A DNA stretch of 58,321 bases, from NCBI GenBank assembly GCA_001953115.1, contig LSSL01000333.1, positions 29,071 through 87,391 of the forward strand, given 5' to 3'. This DNA comes from Smittium mucronatum. Taxonomy: Eukaryota > Kickxellomycota > Harpellomycetes > Harpellales > Legeriomycetaceae. The position numbers were made by a program, and so were the translations under genes. Of the stretch, positions 28,241-37,256 are shown piece by piece. A model generated the notes under the pieces. It saw nothing but the letters and a program-made list of their open reading frames with translations, was not told the origin of the DNA and did not search any database. The stretch's first letter is position 1. Every line of letters starts with the position of its first letter.

Positions 28241-29352
28241 GTTGGTATGAATGTTTAAAAATATATCTATAAATTATTTATTGATGGTTGTGAATAAACC
28301 ACCCAAATATTTGCTACGCATTCTGAAGGCTCGATCATTTATTGTTTTTATAATCTATATTATACAAAATAAGCATAATTATATAGCTTTTGGGGGGACT
28401 GCACAATGATACCTGTAAACTTTCATTCAATTAACGATATGGGAACATTAATAAAATATATTAATTGGATCAATGATTTGAATAACAAATAGAATTTAGT
28501 GAGAGGCCAAAAATAAAAAAATTAAGCGCACTTATGAGGCCAATAACCAGTTATATCACAATAGGGCCAATTTTAATAACAGTGAATGGGTAAATGCGTG
28601 TATTCAGCTCAGCCAACAGCTAATCTTTTTCAATGGAATCAGATTTCCTTCGAAACCTTTGAATTAAAAGGATAGAAAAAATTGAATCTAGATATGTTTT
28701 AATAATTTGTGAGGAGCTATCTTACGAATAACTTTAATTAAACGTGCTGCAATTTTTTTTGTATCACGGGAATATATTTTAAGATATTAAATTAACCTTC
28801 TGATTTTTTTTTTATACATATCGGTGGAAGTCTCATTACAATTCTCAGACGACGAAGGTAGCTTGAAAAATCCAATAATAACAGAAAAGTGAAAAGTATG
28901 TAGTGTAGTGTAGTGTAGTGTAGTGTAGTGTAGTGTAGTGTAGTGTAGTGTAGTGTAGTGTAGTGTAGTGTAGTGTAGTGAGGCATAGTAAACCACATTT
29001 CTAGTCCATTTTTCAGCAGCCATATGGAGGGTCCCGTCGATAAATTCTAACTTTGGTGATGTAGTCTTTTTGTGTTGCTAAATGTATGCCAAGGATAGTT
29101 GGATTTTGAAGAACCGAAGTTTGTCACGAATTAAGTTTATTTTCGATAAATGAATGACATTTGCCATAAGTAAATATCCTATTATTAGGGTTTATACTGG
29201 ACAGAAAAAATAGCACAGGGCCAACTACCAAATTTATTAGTTTAATTTGAATACCGGGTAATAGATAGCACACCAAGCATAATTTTTAAATATACAGACT
29301 TGAGATCAAAAGAGTATAATTCCAAGATTCCAACCACAAAAGAATAAAAAAA
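28241..29352. other. Left edge of the gene island, non-coding
   Basis: GC content rises here relative to the left block, but I see no gene. Apart from the pentanucleotide microsatellite, the stretch holds unremarkable mixed sequence. The minus-strand frames over the microsatellite are open only because a 5-bp repeat without stop codons reads through. Confidence 0.5.
28901..28980 (+). repeat. (TAGTG)16 pentanucleotide microsatellite
   Basis: Sixteen uninterrupted, perfect copies of TAGTG. On the minus strand the unit reads CACTA and translates in every frame as a pentapeptide repeat (LHYTT), which creates false ORFs of 68-78 codons. The absence of any substitution over 80 bp implies recent expansion or active slippage. 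It lies near the left border of the gene island. Confidence 0.97.
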
Positions 29353-29953
29353 ATGCTCGGTCACTTCACTTCAGAGAGTGTATCTATGATGGATTCAATT
29401 TTCATAATAAATGGGGGGGGGGTGTTCTAATTAACTTAGTCTTACAAATCATTTAGATGTGTTTCTAGGACAGGAAATTTATTTGTTTTAGCACAGGATT
29501 TTAACTTTTGTCAGACCCAATCACCTTTATCATTGTGTATACCTACCCTATAAAGTAGTCAATCGATGTGTATGCAAAAATAGCAAGTTCGAGTTGTTTC
29601 TAAAATTTCAACCATCTTTGAGTGTTTTAGAAGTCGATATTGAATTTCAGACGAAAAGTAGTATCTTCATTATGATCCAGACCGTAAAATCAAAACTTAT
29701 TAATGGAATAAAAGTAATCGAAGCTCAGATCATAATACATTCTAAAATTAGATTTTATAATCCTTCAAAAGGCATTTGTATATTTACATATTTAAGGGCT
29801 ATATTTGTTACAATACAACATCGTAGTCCTATATATCAATTAAAATTTAGAAAAAGATCAAGAAAGATAGAAATAAAGGAAATTTTCGAATCCGAACCTA
29901 AAAAATGGCAAAAATCCTTTTATATAAAAAAAAAAATTTATATTAGAAAATGA
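29353..29953 (+). CDS. Hypothetical protein, two-exon model
   Basis: The frame from 29492 to the TGA at 29951-29953 is open for 153 codons, far longer than expected by chance at this composition, so it is probably an exon. It has no ATG near its start. A matching first exon is 29353-29421 (ATG at 29353, 23 codons), joined by a 70-nt GT-AG intron at 29422-29491 whose acceptor is TTTTAG. Phase is preserved and the product would be 176 aa. The donor (GTGTTC) is weak and lies at the end of a G10 tract, so exon 1 is uncertain. An alternative short start is the internal Met of the long exon. The product is basic, with the last 45 residues rich in Lys/Arg, and has no signal peptide or recognisable family. 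It converges with the minus-strand gene ending at 29992, leaving 38 bp between stops. It could instead be a relic of a mobile element. Confidence 0.35.
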
Positions 29954-29991
29954 AAATATAACAGATTTAGCAAACAAAAACCCACTTAGAA

Positions 29992-30869
29992 TCAATACCA
30001 GAAAACCACAATAGCCCCAGTTTCTACATATAAAAAAATTGTATTAATAAAACCAACAGAAAGCGAACAAACAGCATGAAATATTAGTGCGAGTTTCAAT
30101 ATAGTAAAAATTTGAAAAACCAAGCCAAAAAAAGAACAAGAATGAAGATTATTATTGATGGGGGGAATGATAAATGAAGAGCCAGCGAAAGAAAAGATGC
30201 AAGATGCATACGAAACTAATCGAATAAGATTGGACAATACAATAAATTGGACTAAAAAATGATTAACTACTTTCTGATAGACGGTTAAGTTGATCTATGG
30301 AATCCTTAAGAAAATTCAGTCTAGATTCAAGAGCGAAAGGGTCGACTCCAGTTGATAAATGATGATCACCAAGCGACTTAGCATCTGAATAGGCTTTAGA
30401 TATCTTTCTAATAAATTTTCAGAATAAAAATATGAAAAAGTATAAATACAGTAAGATGAGGACAAAAAGGAGGCAAAAAGAACTCTAAAAAACCATATGA
30501 GGATAAAAATAAAAAGACTTACTGCTTAGAAACAACACTAGTTTTGTTGGGAACAAGATTTGAGCTTTGAGCGTGAGGACCGTTGGATTGTAAAGAAGGA
30601 TTGTTGAGGCTAGATATAGAAGAGAGAAAATCTGCACCAAAAAGTTTGTTTGTAGAATCCACATCGTCTTTGCTTAATTCAGGAAGGATCTTTGGAGAAG
30701 GAAGGCTATTGGAAAGTTGGAGTCGATTAGCTTGGCTGCTAAAAGACACGATAGACCTTGGGGCGTCAAAAAATTGAAGAGGCTCAAAAAAACGTCTACC
30801 ATAATCGACGTCGGGAATATAATCGTCTGCATTATACATTTCCCAATATTTTAGTTCGTTATCATCCAT
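29992..30869 (-). CDS. Hypothetical protein with coiled coil and hydrophobic C-terminus, three-exon model
   Basis: The ATG at 30869 has a fungal-type context (CAAAAATGG) after a pyrimidine-rich leader. Exon 1 is 30523-30869. A consensus donor GTAAGT opens a 115-nt intron (30408-30522) ending TTATTAG. Exon 2 is 30271-30407. A 55-nt intron (30216-30270, GTAGTT...GATTAG) leads to exon 3, 29992-30215. All phases agree, giving 235 aa. The N-terminal 115 residues are acidic, then Ser/Asn-rich. Residues about 142-161 (ESRLNFLKDSIDQLNRLSE) look like a short coiled coil. Residues about 163-235 are strongly hydrophobic, with two or three possible membrane helices. If the second intron is retained, the protein stops after about 163 aa and is soluble. 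I recognise no family. The upstream hydrophobic ORF (30951-31139) could be an extra first exon through a 132-nt intron, 30827-30958, which would give 281 aa. Confidence 0.45.
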
Positions 30870-30950
30870 TTTTGTAGAGGATAAGACCAAGAGGGGTTCA
30901 AGAAGAGGTAAGCAAAATTAAAGATAAAAAATCTAACAACAGAAATAATA

Positions 30951-31139
30951 TTAGATACACCAGGGGAGAAGCGAAGTTAGTTGGGAAGAGATTTTTGATA
31001 GAAATACATTATCGAAGTAGAAGAAACTGATGGAGTAGATACTGATGACATTATAAGTTATGAGAGCACTAGCCACTTTATAAATACCAGTAGGAGCAAG
31101 ATGGGAGCAAAGTATAGACAAAAAGTAGTCGAGTGACAT
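30951..31139 (-). CDS. Small hydrophobic ORF, separate gene or first exon
   Basis: An ATG-led frame of 62 codons (start 31139) is rich in Leu, Ile, Ser and Tyr, with one or two membrane-length hydrophobic stretches at residues about 5-45. It sits 82 bp upstream of the start of the next minus-strand gene, in the same orientation. A GT donor at 30958 (GTATCT) and an AG acceptor at 30827 would fuse it in frame to that gene, replacing its first 14 residues. That would put membrane segments at both ends of the protein. Without splicing it ends in LLPWCI. No family was recognised and no transcript evidence is available. Confidence 0.3.
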   Translation of the reverse strand: MSLDYFLSILCSHLAPTGIYKVASALITYNVISIYSISFFYFDNVFLSKISSQLTSLLPWCI

Positions 31140-31861
31140 TCGGCCAGTGTGACTAATTCATACTTTTGCGCTGGGATGTAAATGATCTAATTGGGAATTT
31201 TTTATCTATACCCTCAAGTTTGTTTGCGAATAAAAATTAGTGTTCACGATAAGAAAACGTTTAATATTGGCTGCTTTTGATTATAATCATTTACAGGAAT
31301 TGTCCAATAGATAATTGGTAAAAGCAAAAGCTCAGTGCCAATATCGGTTTGGAGCGAATAATATTTTCAGGCTTCAGATAGTCTATCAGTTCTATTGCTG
31401 AGGGCCCATTGTTAATTACATAATGAGCGATGCATGCTGAAACACCCCCCCTTAAGACTAGAACAATTCATTTGCCAATAAAAACCTGCGGTGTAAAAAT
31501 TCCTAAATTCATGAGCCAAATTTCCCAAAGTGGGAAATGCCGGAAGCCAATGGCAAAAGAAAACCGGGATTCCACAAATTAAAACTTTCCCGTGATAAAA
31601 AGAAAAGCACAAACTAAAACGGAAATGTCTAAAAGGCCTAAAATGTTGGCATTTTGGAATTTGAGAAAGTTAAGGCATGAATTCCATCAAAGTCCAGAAT
31701 TATAGACGGGAACTCTCAATAAGCCCTCGATTTACGCTGATATTCTGAGTCTCGCTACACATTTCATTTTGTGTTCTTGGAAAAGTCCGGCTATCAATGT
31801 AAATTACTGATCATCTCAAGGAAATTAAGTGTCGGGATCAATCAAAGAGTTTTTTTTCAAG
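31140..31861. other. Intergenic, no supported gene
   Basis: The stretch has higher GC than the flanks but no ATG-led frame of convincing length. A 66-codon minus frame at 31412-31612 begins at TTG and lacks any recognisable feature. A perfect hairpin, ATTTCCCA-AAG-TGGGAAAT, lies at 31520-31538. A C7 tract is at 31445-31451. Confidence 0.45.
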
Positions 31862-32191
31862 ATGGCAGCACGAACAAGTTTGAATATATTTATACAATCC
31901 ATGTTTGGAAAAGCAGTAATAATCCTTAATTATTGACCAGAGCGGCCATTTCACTCTAACTTCAGGCGGTAACACGCTCTTTTATGCATGTAATTTGTTT
32001 GTAATAAAATAGTAAAAATTATATGCATTTTTTTGAGCAGAAACCCCACACTTTCAAACTAACAGTAATTTGCCGCTCTGATAATGTCTAGGAGCTCAGC
32101 GGAATGGTTTTGGAAACGCATATTGGGCAAAATTGTTTCAGGGATAGAATCTTTCCATCCACAGAATTCTATTAATAAATATTGCCGGTGA
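31862..32191 (+). CDS. Tentative small spliced gene, 62 aa
   Basis: The ATG at 31862 has good context (CAAGATGG) and starts MAARTSLNIFIQSMFGKA, which resembles a mitochondrial targeting sequence: no acidic residues, Arg, Lys, Ser and bulky hydrophobics. A 50-nt intron at 31916-31965 has the donor GTAATA and a textbook branch and acceptor (CTCTAACTTCAG). Exon 2 is 31966-32000. A second intron, 32001-32091 (GTAATA, internal CTAAC, TCTAG), leads to exon 3, 32092-32191, which encodes SSAEWFWKRILGKIVSGIES and onward. Phases agree for 62 aa. If intron 2 is not used, the product is only 30 aa (stop at 32002). Exon 3 could also be its own 35-aa ORF starting at ATG 32084. A small mitochondrial membrane protein is an inference only, and no family was recognised. 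Confidence 0.27.
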
Positions 32192-32363
32192 GATCATGCA
32201 ATCGATTCCCGCTGCGTATTTATTTACACTGCATACGCACCATCCGGCTTTTTGTTCAATGGAGATTCATGATTAAGCGGCATTTTTTTTGAAAATGAAC
32301 GTCCTTTAGCGTAAATAGCGATTTTTTCAGATAGGAGGGTGGGGGCAGATAAATATGAATTCC

Positions 32364-32436
32364 GTGATACAAAAAAAAAACTGATAAAAATGAAGGCTGA
32401 CTCGTGGAAATTGTTAGATCTGTGATACAAAAAAAA
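32364..32436 (+). repeat. Short direct repeat, 58-bp spacing
   Basis: GTGATACAAAAAAAA occurs at 32364-32378 and again at 32422-32436. It is the first member of a run of small local duplications ending at about 32663. Confidence 0.6.
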
Positions 32437-32460
32437 TGATGGTGGTACTCGTTGAAGCAC

Positions 32461-32563
32461 CATAAATCTATAGATTCCTTTAAAAAAAAACATAAATCTA
32501 TAGATTCCTCTTTAAAAAAAACATAAATCTATAGATTCCTTTAAAAAAAAACATAAATCTACA
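32461..32563 (+). repeat. 30-31 bp tandem repeat with palindromic core
   Basis: Three full units (32461-32490, 32491-32521, 32522-32551) and a partial fourth begin with CATAAATCTATAGATTCC and end in an A-run. Each full unit contains the 12-bp perfect palindrome AATCTATAGATT, so the array is a regularly spaced series of dyads. The middle copy has a two-base CT insertion before its A-run, and the partial copy has lost the palindrome (CTACAG). It lies in non-coding DNA. Confidence 0.93.
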
Positions 32564-32587
32564 GTATTGATAAAAATCCGGTATCCT

Positions 32588-32663
32588 TTTTCGATAAGAA
32601 ATTTTGTTTTCAGATAAAAATCAGGCGGTATTTTTCTATACGCGATTTTGTTTTCAGATAAAA
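32588..32663 (+). repeat. Imperfect 44-bp direct duplication
   Basis: ATTTTGTTTTCAGATAAAA occurs at 32601-32619 and 32645-32663, and similarity extends leftward into a shared TTTTTC prefix. The spacing is 44 bp. It directly follows the 30-bp array, so this short region has duplicated repeatedly. Confidence 0.65.
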
Positions 32664-35205
32664 TGACAACAGATGCCAAACTAATTTTTTGTCTGGTTTA
32701 TGGCCAAATACCTTTGAGTGATTGAAGCCATTAACCCCTTCGTACCCATTTGTAAATTTACTCCTATTAGCTAAATATTCATAAATACACATTCCAATTT
32801 CAACTATTTAGCTAAATAGAATATCTATTTATATAAATTGCAATATAAACAGAATATTGGCCATAAAAATGACTCTAAATCACCAACTGGTGACAAAAGA
32901 GTTAAAGTGTAGCTACAGTGGTATATAAAACCTGTGCTAATCGCCATTTTACCATTGATACAATCCAAATTTGATTTGCCTTCTTTGAATTTTATCTCAG
33001 CCATTCTGGATGCTAAATGCACTCTGGCTTGTTAAAATTTAAAATCCTACACAAATTCTCACGAAAAAGAGTCAATCTCCGTTTGATCTTTGAAGTAATA
33101 TGTTTATGCCTCCATAAAAATTGTGTTGGGTTGCCGAACCAGATTAAGATGGGTCTTAAGATTTACAAGTATCAAAATGATTATTTACATCGAAAATTCC
33201 ATTATTCATAAAAAATAAAAGTATGAAGTTTTAACTTTTGTATGTAATAAATCGCTATTAAATTTTAGATTTATCATTAATGTTGTACGAGGTTGTATAT
33301 CAATAGGAAATAGCATAACAGCTCGTTTGCCGACCTGTATATACCATTTTTGTCCATAGAAAGAATTTTTTCTCTTTAAAATCTATTTTTTAAACCAAAT
33401 TTTCAGAAATGCCTAAACTAGTTCAAATCGTTGGAAAATATATAACCCTTATATGCCCAGAAAGAAATTACCACACACAATCACCCAAATGTGTCAAAAT
33501 TACAGTTTAAATCATCAGGCCAAATCTTGTATTATTCGTTATATAATTTGGATAAAAGTGTTTTTATTATAAACAGGCCAGTGGTTTTATCTGGAAATCA
33601 AACTAGTTAAAGAAATTTGTTATGCCAAGAAAAATAAATTAAAAAATAATCATCCCCTATAGGGAATACCTTGTAATTTAGGAAATTAGGTGATGCAATT
33701 AAAGGGTGCCATTTCTATTTGCATACTACCATTTCGTCTATTTTTTCTACCTATCATTTTGCGTAATTAAGAGTGTATTGGCAAATTAAATATGTGTACT
33801 TCTTAATTATGCATCAAAAAACTTGTAACTTGATTCTTTCTATTTACTGGTAAAAAAGTATCCGAAATGTCCAGTCTGTGAATTGGAAGTATAACAATAG
33901 TCCAGAAACCTCATTTATTACAACTACTTCATCCGATTTATGGCCTAAGATCGCACTCCATTTAAGTAATATATGCTAATATTCATAAACAGAAAATAAT
34001 ATAATACAAAAAATAAACATTTGACAGCTTGCTGGGCTCAAAGAGTGTTAAACTCCAAATAGGTAAAGCAATCCACTTTCAACATATTTTTTCAACTAGT
34101 ATCAGTGATCTCACTTCTTGTATGTTTCATGTTGCCCAAAAATGTGACCCTATCTTTACCGAACCAACTAATATCATCACTATTCCATTAAAAAAAACTC
34201 GTATTTTCTTTTTAATTTAAACCCTCATCATCTAAGTTTCGTTCCCCTAGTATACTGTGATATTTTAAACTAACGATGCTCATAAATTAAATTTTACATT
34301 CATTAACTTGTTTCTTTACTTTTCCCATACTTTCTTTTATTCTGCCAATATTAAATTTCTTCTTCACATCATTTCTATTTCATACCATCATCTCCTACAT
34401 TTTTTATCAAAGATACTCTTTCGGCTTAAGCCATCTATTTTCGTTTTATATAATCTTTTCTATCTTCGTACTTGAAATTCTGAATAGTATCATTATTTTA
34501 CATCTGATTTATTAAAGTTTTTCTTTAATAGCGTCTATCAGCAAACTTTACTTTTCCTCTTCAAAGCCGAATTTACAAAAATGACATTCATTTGGTGGTC
34601 AATACAGATGTTTTATTTTGAATAAATTCGTATAAATTGACTATTTACATCAACCATCGATTATAAAATTCTATATTCGGAAAAATATGAATTCAATACA
34701 TCCTGGGCTCATAAAGGCCTAAAATGGAGTGTAAAAAAAAGTTAATTATTTCTATTAAATGTGCTATTTTTATTGTCCAGTTTCACTTTTTTCCCCCCAA
34801 AATTTTGGCTTCACATTTTGACTAAATCCGACAACCCCCCCCCCTTATTTTCAAAGTATCTTTACTGCTTTCTTGTAAAAATTTAGTTTATATGAATTTA
34901 TATGTATTTTATTTGCTGAATTTCAGTGAAACCCAATACCCTCCATCCTTTCCTCGTAACCTTGATATATAAAAATATCAATGCTTGAAACATCACCTCG
35001 CAATTAAACTTGCCATATCTTGTCTATATCTATGAATTTATGAGAAATGGTTTTACTGGGTTTACATGCAACTATATAGCTTATTTTAACATAAAGTGGT
35101 TTCTTTTTTAGAATATCAGTACTATTCTTAGATCTTATATTTGTGAAAGCTATGCAGCAGCTTCATAAATCCATTTTTATATTTTTAACCATCAATAACA
35201 CTCTG

Positions 35206-35213
35206 TATAAATA
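35206..35213 (+). promoter_or_regulatory. Candidate TATA box for the GPI-type protein gene
   Basis: TATAAATA lies about 150 bp upstream of the ATG at 35365 and is followed by a C/T- and A-rich leader. In AT-rich DNA such a match is weak evidence. It is listed because position and context fit a fungal promoter. Confidence 0.3.
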
Positions 35214-35364
35214 CTGTTCTCATTTCTCCTAAAAAACCCCATTTCTTTATAAAGATTTCCCCATCTAAAACCAAAAGAATTCTTTATATTCTACAAAATC
35301 GCTTAAATATCCAAACTTATCCAAAATTGTATAATAATATACAAGAAATCTTTCATTTTACAAT

Positions 35365-36225
35365 ATGTTTCATTCCACAAAGTGTTTTCATGCCTTCCTG
35401 ATTATTTTCTCTTCTTTTGTACTCTCACAGGAATACGTCACCCCTCAACAACAATGCGTAGCCTCAAAATGTAATAATGATAATGGTAATGTCAACTGTG
35501 TTGCAGCTTGTTACGGCGTGCCTAGCCCCGATTCAAGTGCAATATCAAAAACAAACGAGTGTCATGCTGAGTGTATTAAAGCTAGCAGTGATGCCAGTGC
35601 TCAAGCAATATGCAATGCATCTTGTGTGAGTAGATATTACAACCCTAACGAAAAGAACATCCCGTCTACAGCCAGCTCTCCAACTCAATCAGGTCCACAG
35701 GGGCCACCTCAACAACCTCGCCCGCCAATGGGTCCCACCCCACAATCCCCTTCACAATATGGCCCTCCTCCTCCAAAGCCCCAAACCCCCACCCCTCCTC
35801 CTGCTGCTCAGCCTCCTAGCACCAACAATTATGGAGCTCCTCAACCACCCTCATCTGGTCCAGGAATGCAGTACCCTCCCCCAGGAGGAATGGGAGCACC
35901 ACCCCCAGGAGCTAATTCTATAGGAAAAACTTCAGGACCTGCGTCAAGCCCAGCTGGGTCAAATGAGTCATCTCAAAACTCAAACACTTCTGCTTCAGCT
36001 GCTCCAGGAGATAAAGGGACACTATCGTTGGCGGATAAGTTTGGCGAATACCTACCAGATATTTATGATAACCCAGGGTCGAATTCTTCTGATATGAACT
36101 CTGGATTTGGGAATAATAGCCGAAGCTCTGGCTATGGAAACTACATTGATTCTGCATCTTCATACTCTGTAAAAAATTCTTTGTCGATACTTGGTGGAAT
36201 TATTATAGTTCTTTATTTATTGTAA
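35365..36225 (+). CDS. Secreted proline-rich 8-Cys protein, probably GPI-anchored
   Basis: A single-exon 286-aa protein starting at ATG 35365. Residues 1-22 form a signal peptide (hydrophobic core AFLIIFSSFVL). The mature N-terminus holds eight cysteines at 31, 36, 45, 49, 66, 70, 83 and 87, spaced C-x4-C-x8-C-x3-C-x16-C-x3-C-x12-C-x3-C. It includes a GVPSPDSS stretch and a T-x-EC motif, the arrangement seen in a common fungal family of GPI-anchored surface proteins. Residues about 100-186 are Pro/Gln/Gly-rich and about 187-270 are Ser/Asn/Gly-rich, a stalk likely to be O-glycosylated. The C-terminus (SILGGIIIVLYLL) is hydrophobic and ends the protein, as in GPI signals, with small residues (DSASS) before it. 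The likely role is at the cell wall or plasma membrane; the exact function is unknown. It is convergent with the next secreted gene. Confidence 0.88.
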   Translation: MFHSTKCFHAFLIIFSSFVLSQEYVTPQQQCVASKCNNDNGNVNCVAACYGVPSPDSSAISKTNECHAECIKASSDASAQAICNASCVSRYYNPNEKNIPSTASSPTQSGPQGPPQQPRPPMGPTPQSPSQYGPPPPKPQTPTPPPAAQPPSTNNYGAPQPPSSGPGMQYPPPGGMGAPPPGANSIGKTSGPASSPAGSNESSQNSNTSASAAPGDKGTLSLADKFGEYLPDIYDNPGSNSSDMNSGFGNNSRSSGYGNYIDSASSYSVKNSLSILGGIIIVLYLL

Positions 36226-36341
36226 ATCCAAACTATTTTCTTACTTTTTCTTTTATTAGTGTTTCTTTTATTTGAGATGATTTATTTTTAACTTTCAAGA
36301 CTTATGTCCAAGACATAAATATTATTAATTTTATTCGATTA

Positions 36342-36347
36342 AATAAA
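36342..36347 (+). terminator. Candidate polyadenylation signal AATAAA
   Basis: AATAAA occurs about 117 nt after the stop of the GPI-type gene. On the opposite strand, TTTATTTATT at about 37161-37170 supplies AATAAA for the minus-strand gene ending at 37257. Both are plausible but weak in AT-rich DNA. Confidence 0.35.
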
Positions 36348-36753
36348 CTCTTGATAGCCTCTGTTTTTTATTCCAGATTTTACAAGGAAAAGGTTGTAGA
36401 AAAGAAAAAAGAAATTATAAATCCATTTATTAAATGCCCTTATATATTACATATTTACTTTGTGGGGTTCATCCTGTTTTTAGAATTGAAAACACATTAG
36501 TTGTATGGAGTCTTTTTAAATTAATAAAATTATCACAAACAAAGGATTAATATACATATATTTTTAAATGTTAAAAAATAAGGTGTGTTTTGAAGAGGGT
36601 TAGGCTCAATCAGGGATATTTTATTTTCCTTCAATTTTATGAATGTAGCTAAAAAATATAGATTGATTTTAATTTTAATTTTAATAAAAAGGCTATTTTG
36701 ACGACTGGAGGAATGCAGAAATTGACAGCATTTTAGTACCCATTTCTATCGAC

Positions 36754-36829
36754 TATTCATATTGAAATGGATTACTCACATCAAAATAGATTATTCATAT
36801 CAAAATGGATTATTCATATCAAAATGAGT
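36754..36829 (+). repeat. Four-copy 19-bp tandem repeat
   Basis: The units are TATTCATATTGAAATGGAT, TACTCACATCAAAATAGAT, TATTCATATCAAAATGGAT and TATTCATATCAAAATGAGT, head to tail with no gaps. Divergence among copies is low and there is no obvious dyad. It lies between the two convergent genes. Confidence 0.92.
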
Positions 36830-37256
36830 TACTTTTTAACTAAAATTAACTGTAAATCGATTTTATTCTATTTGTTCTTTATTGGATTTATAGATAAGAT
36901 TCAAAATTCAAAAAGTAGTGGACTCAGTAAGAACTGAATGAAGATGTTATTTATATAAACTCATTTGATTATATCTGTTGATTTGAATTACTGGTGAGTT
37001 TTAGTATAAAACAAAATGTGATATATTGCGGCATTTGTGCTAAACTAAATCGGTTTTTGCAAAAAAAATTGGTTTTGACATTTAATTTATATGATTATGA
37101 GGACGAATTCTCCTGCTGCTATACAATCTATTGGTGTTTTATGTTGGAGAAAGCATTAACCCTTTTTATTTATTTCGATAGTAATATTAAAAGTATAAAA
37201 AAAAGACATAAGGGGACTGTTTAGATGCTATTATCTATAGTTTTAATTAAAAAGAT

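Larger units (their letters stand above)
32192..35205. other. Long intergenic region with short tandem duplications
   Basis: Several frames of 60-89 codons occur on both strands (for example 32224-32493 minus, 32610-32792 minus, 32825-33022 minus, 33017-33211 plus). Some start with ATG, but none shows a motif, and the first begins inside a tandem repeat. A 33-codon ATG frame at 33409-33510 follows an acceptor-like TTTTCAG. The stretch from about 34250 to 34560 is strongly T/C-rich on the plus strand. A C10 tract is at 34835-34844, and a CCCTATAGGG palindrome at 33655-33664. I see no supported gene, but a short-exon gene could be hidden here. Confidence 0.45.
36226..37256. other. Convergent intergenic region
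   Basis: This is the shared 3' region of two convergent secreted-protein genes. It contains candidate polyadenylation signals for both and a four-copy 19-bp tandem repeat. The 76-codon frame at 36994-37224 starts at GTG, not ATG, and I do not accept it as a gene. Confidence 0.55.

Noticed and set aside
28787..29023. Two minus-strand ORFs made of LHYTT pentapeptide repeats
   Set aside because: They are read-through of the (TAGTG)16 microsatellite, whose complement has no stop codon in any frame; the non-repeat remainder is short and featureless.
30908..30942. Plus-strand intron-like sequence (GTAAGC, CTAAC, CAG, 35 nt)
   Set aside because: It has excellent splice signals but no ATG-led open frame enters or leaves it on the plus strand; the coding signal here is on the minus strand.
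32224..33211. Several 60-89 codon ORFs on both strands
   Set aside because: Lengths are near chance expectation, one starts inside the tandem repeat, and no motif or consistent splice model links them.
33409..33510. 33-codon ORF with an ITLICPERNY stretch recalling ribosomal protein bL33
   Set aside because: The expected Cys pair and the rest of bL33 are missing; the resemblance is too short to trust.
34029..34220. 63-codon plus-strand ORF
   Set aside because: It begins at TTG and has no motif or splice partner.
35918..36163. Minus-strand ORF opposite the GPI-type gene
   Set aside because: Antisense shadow of the 286-aa coding sequence.
36994..37224. 76-codon plus-strand ORF
   Set aside because: It starts at GTG, lies in the 3' region of two convergent genes and shows no motif.
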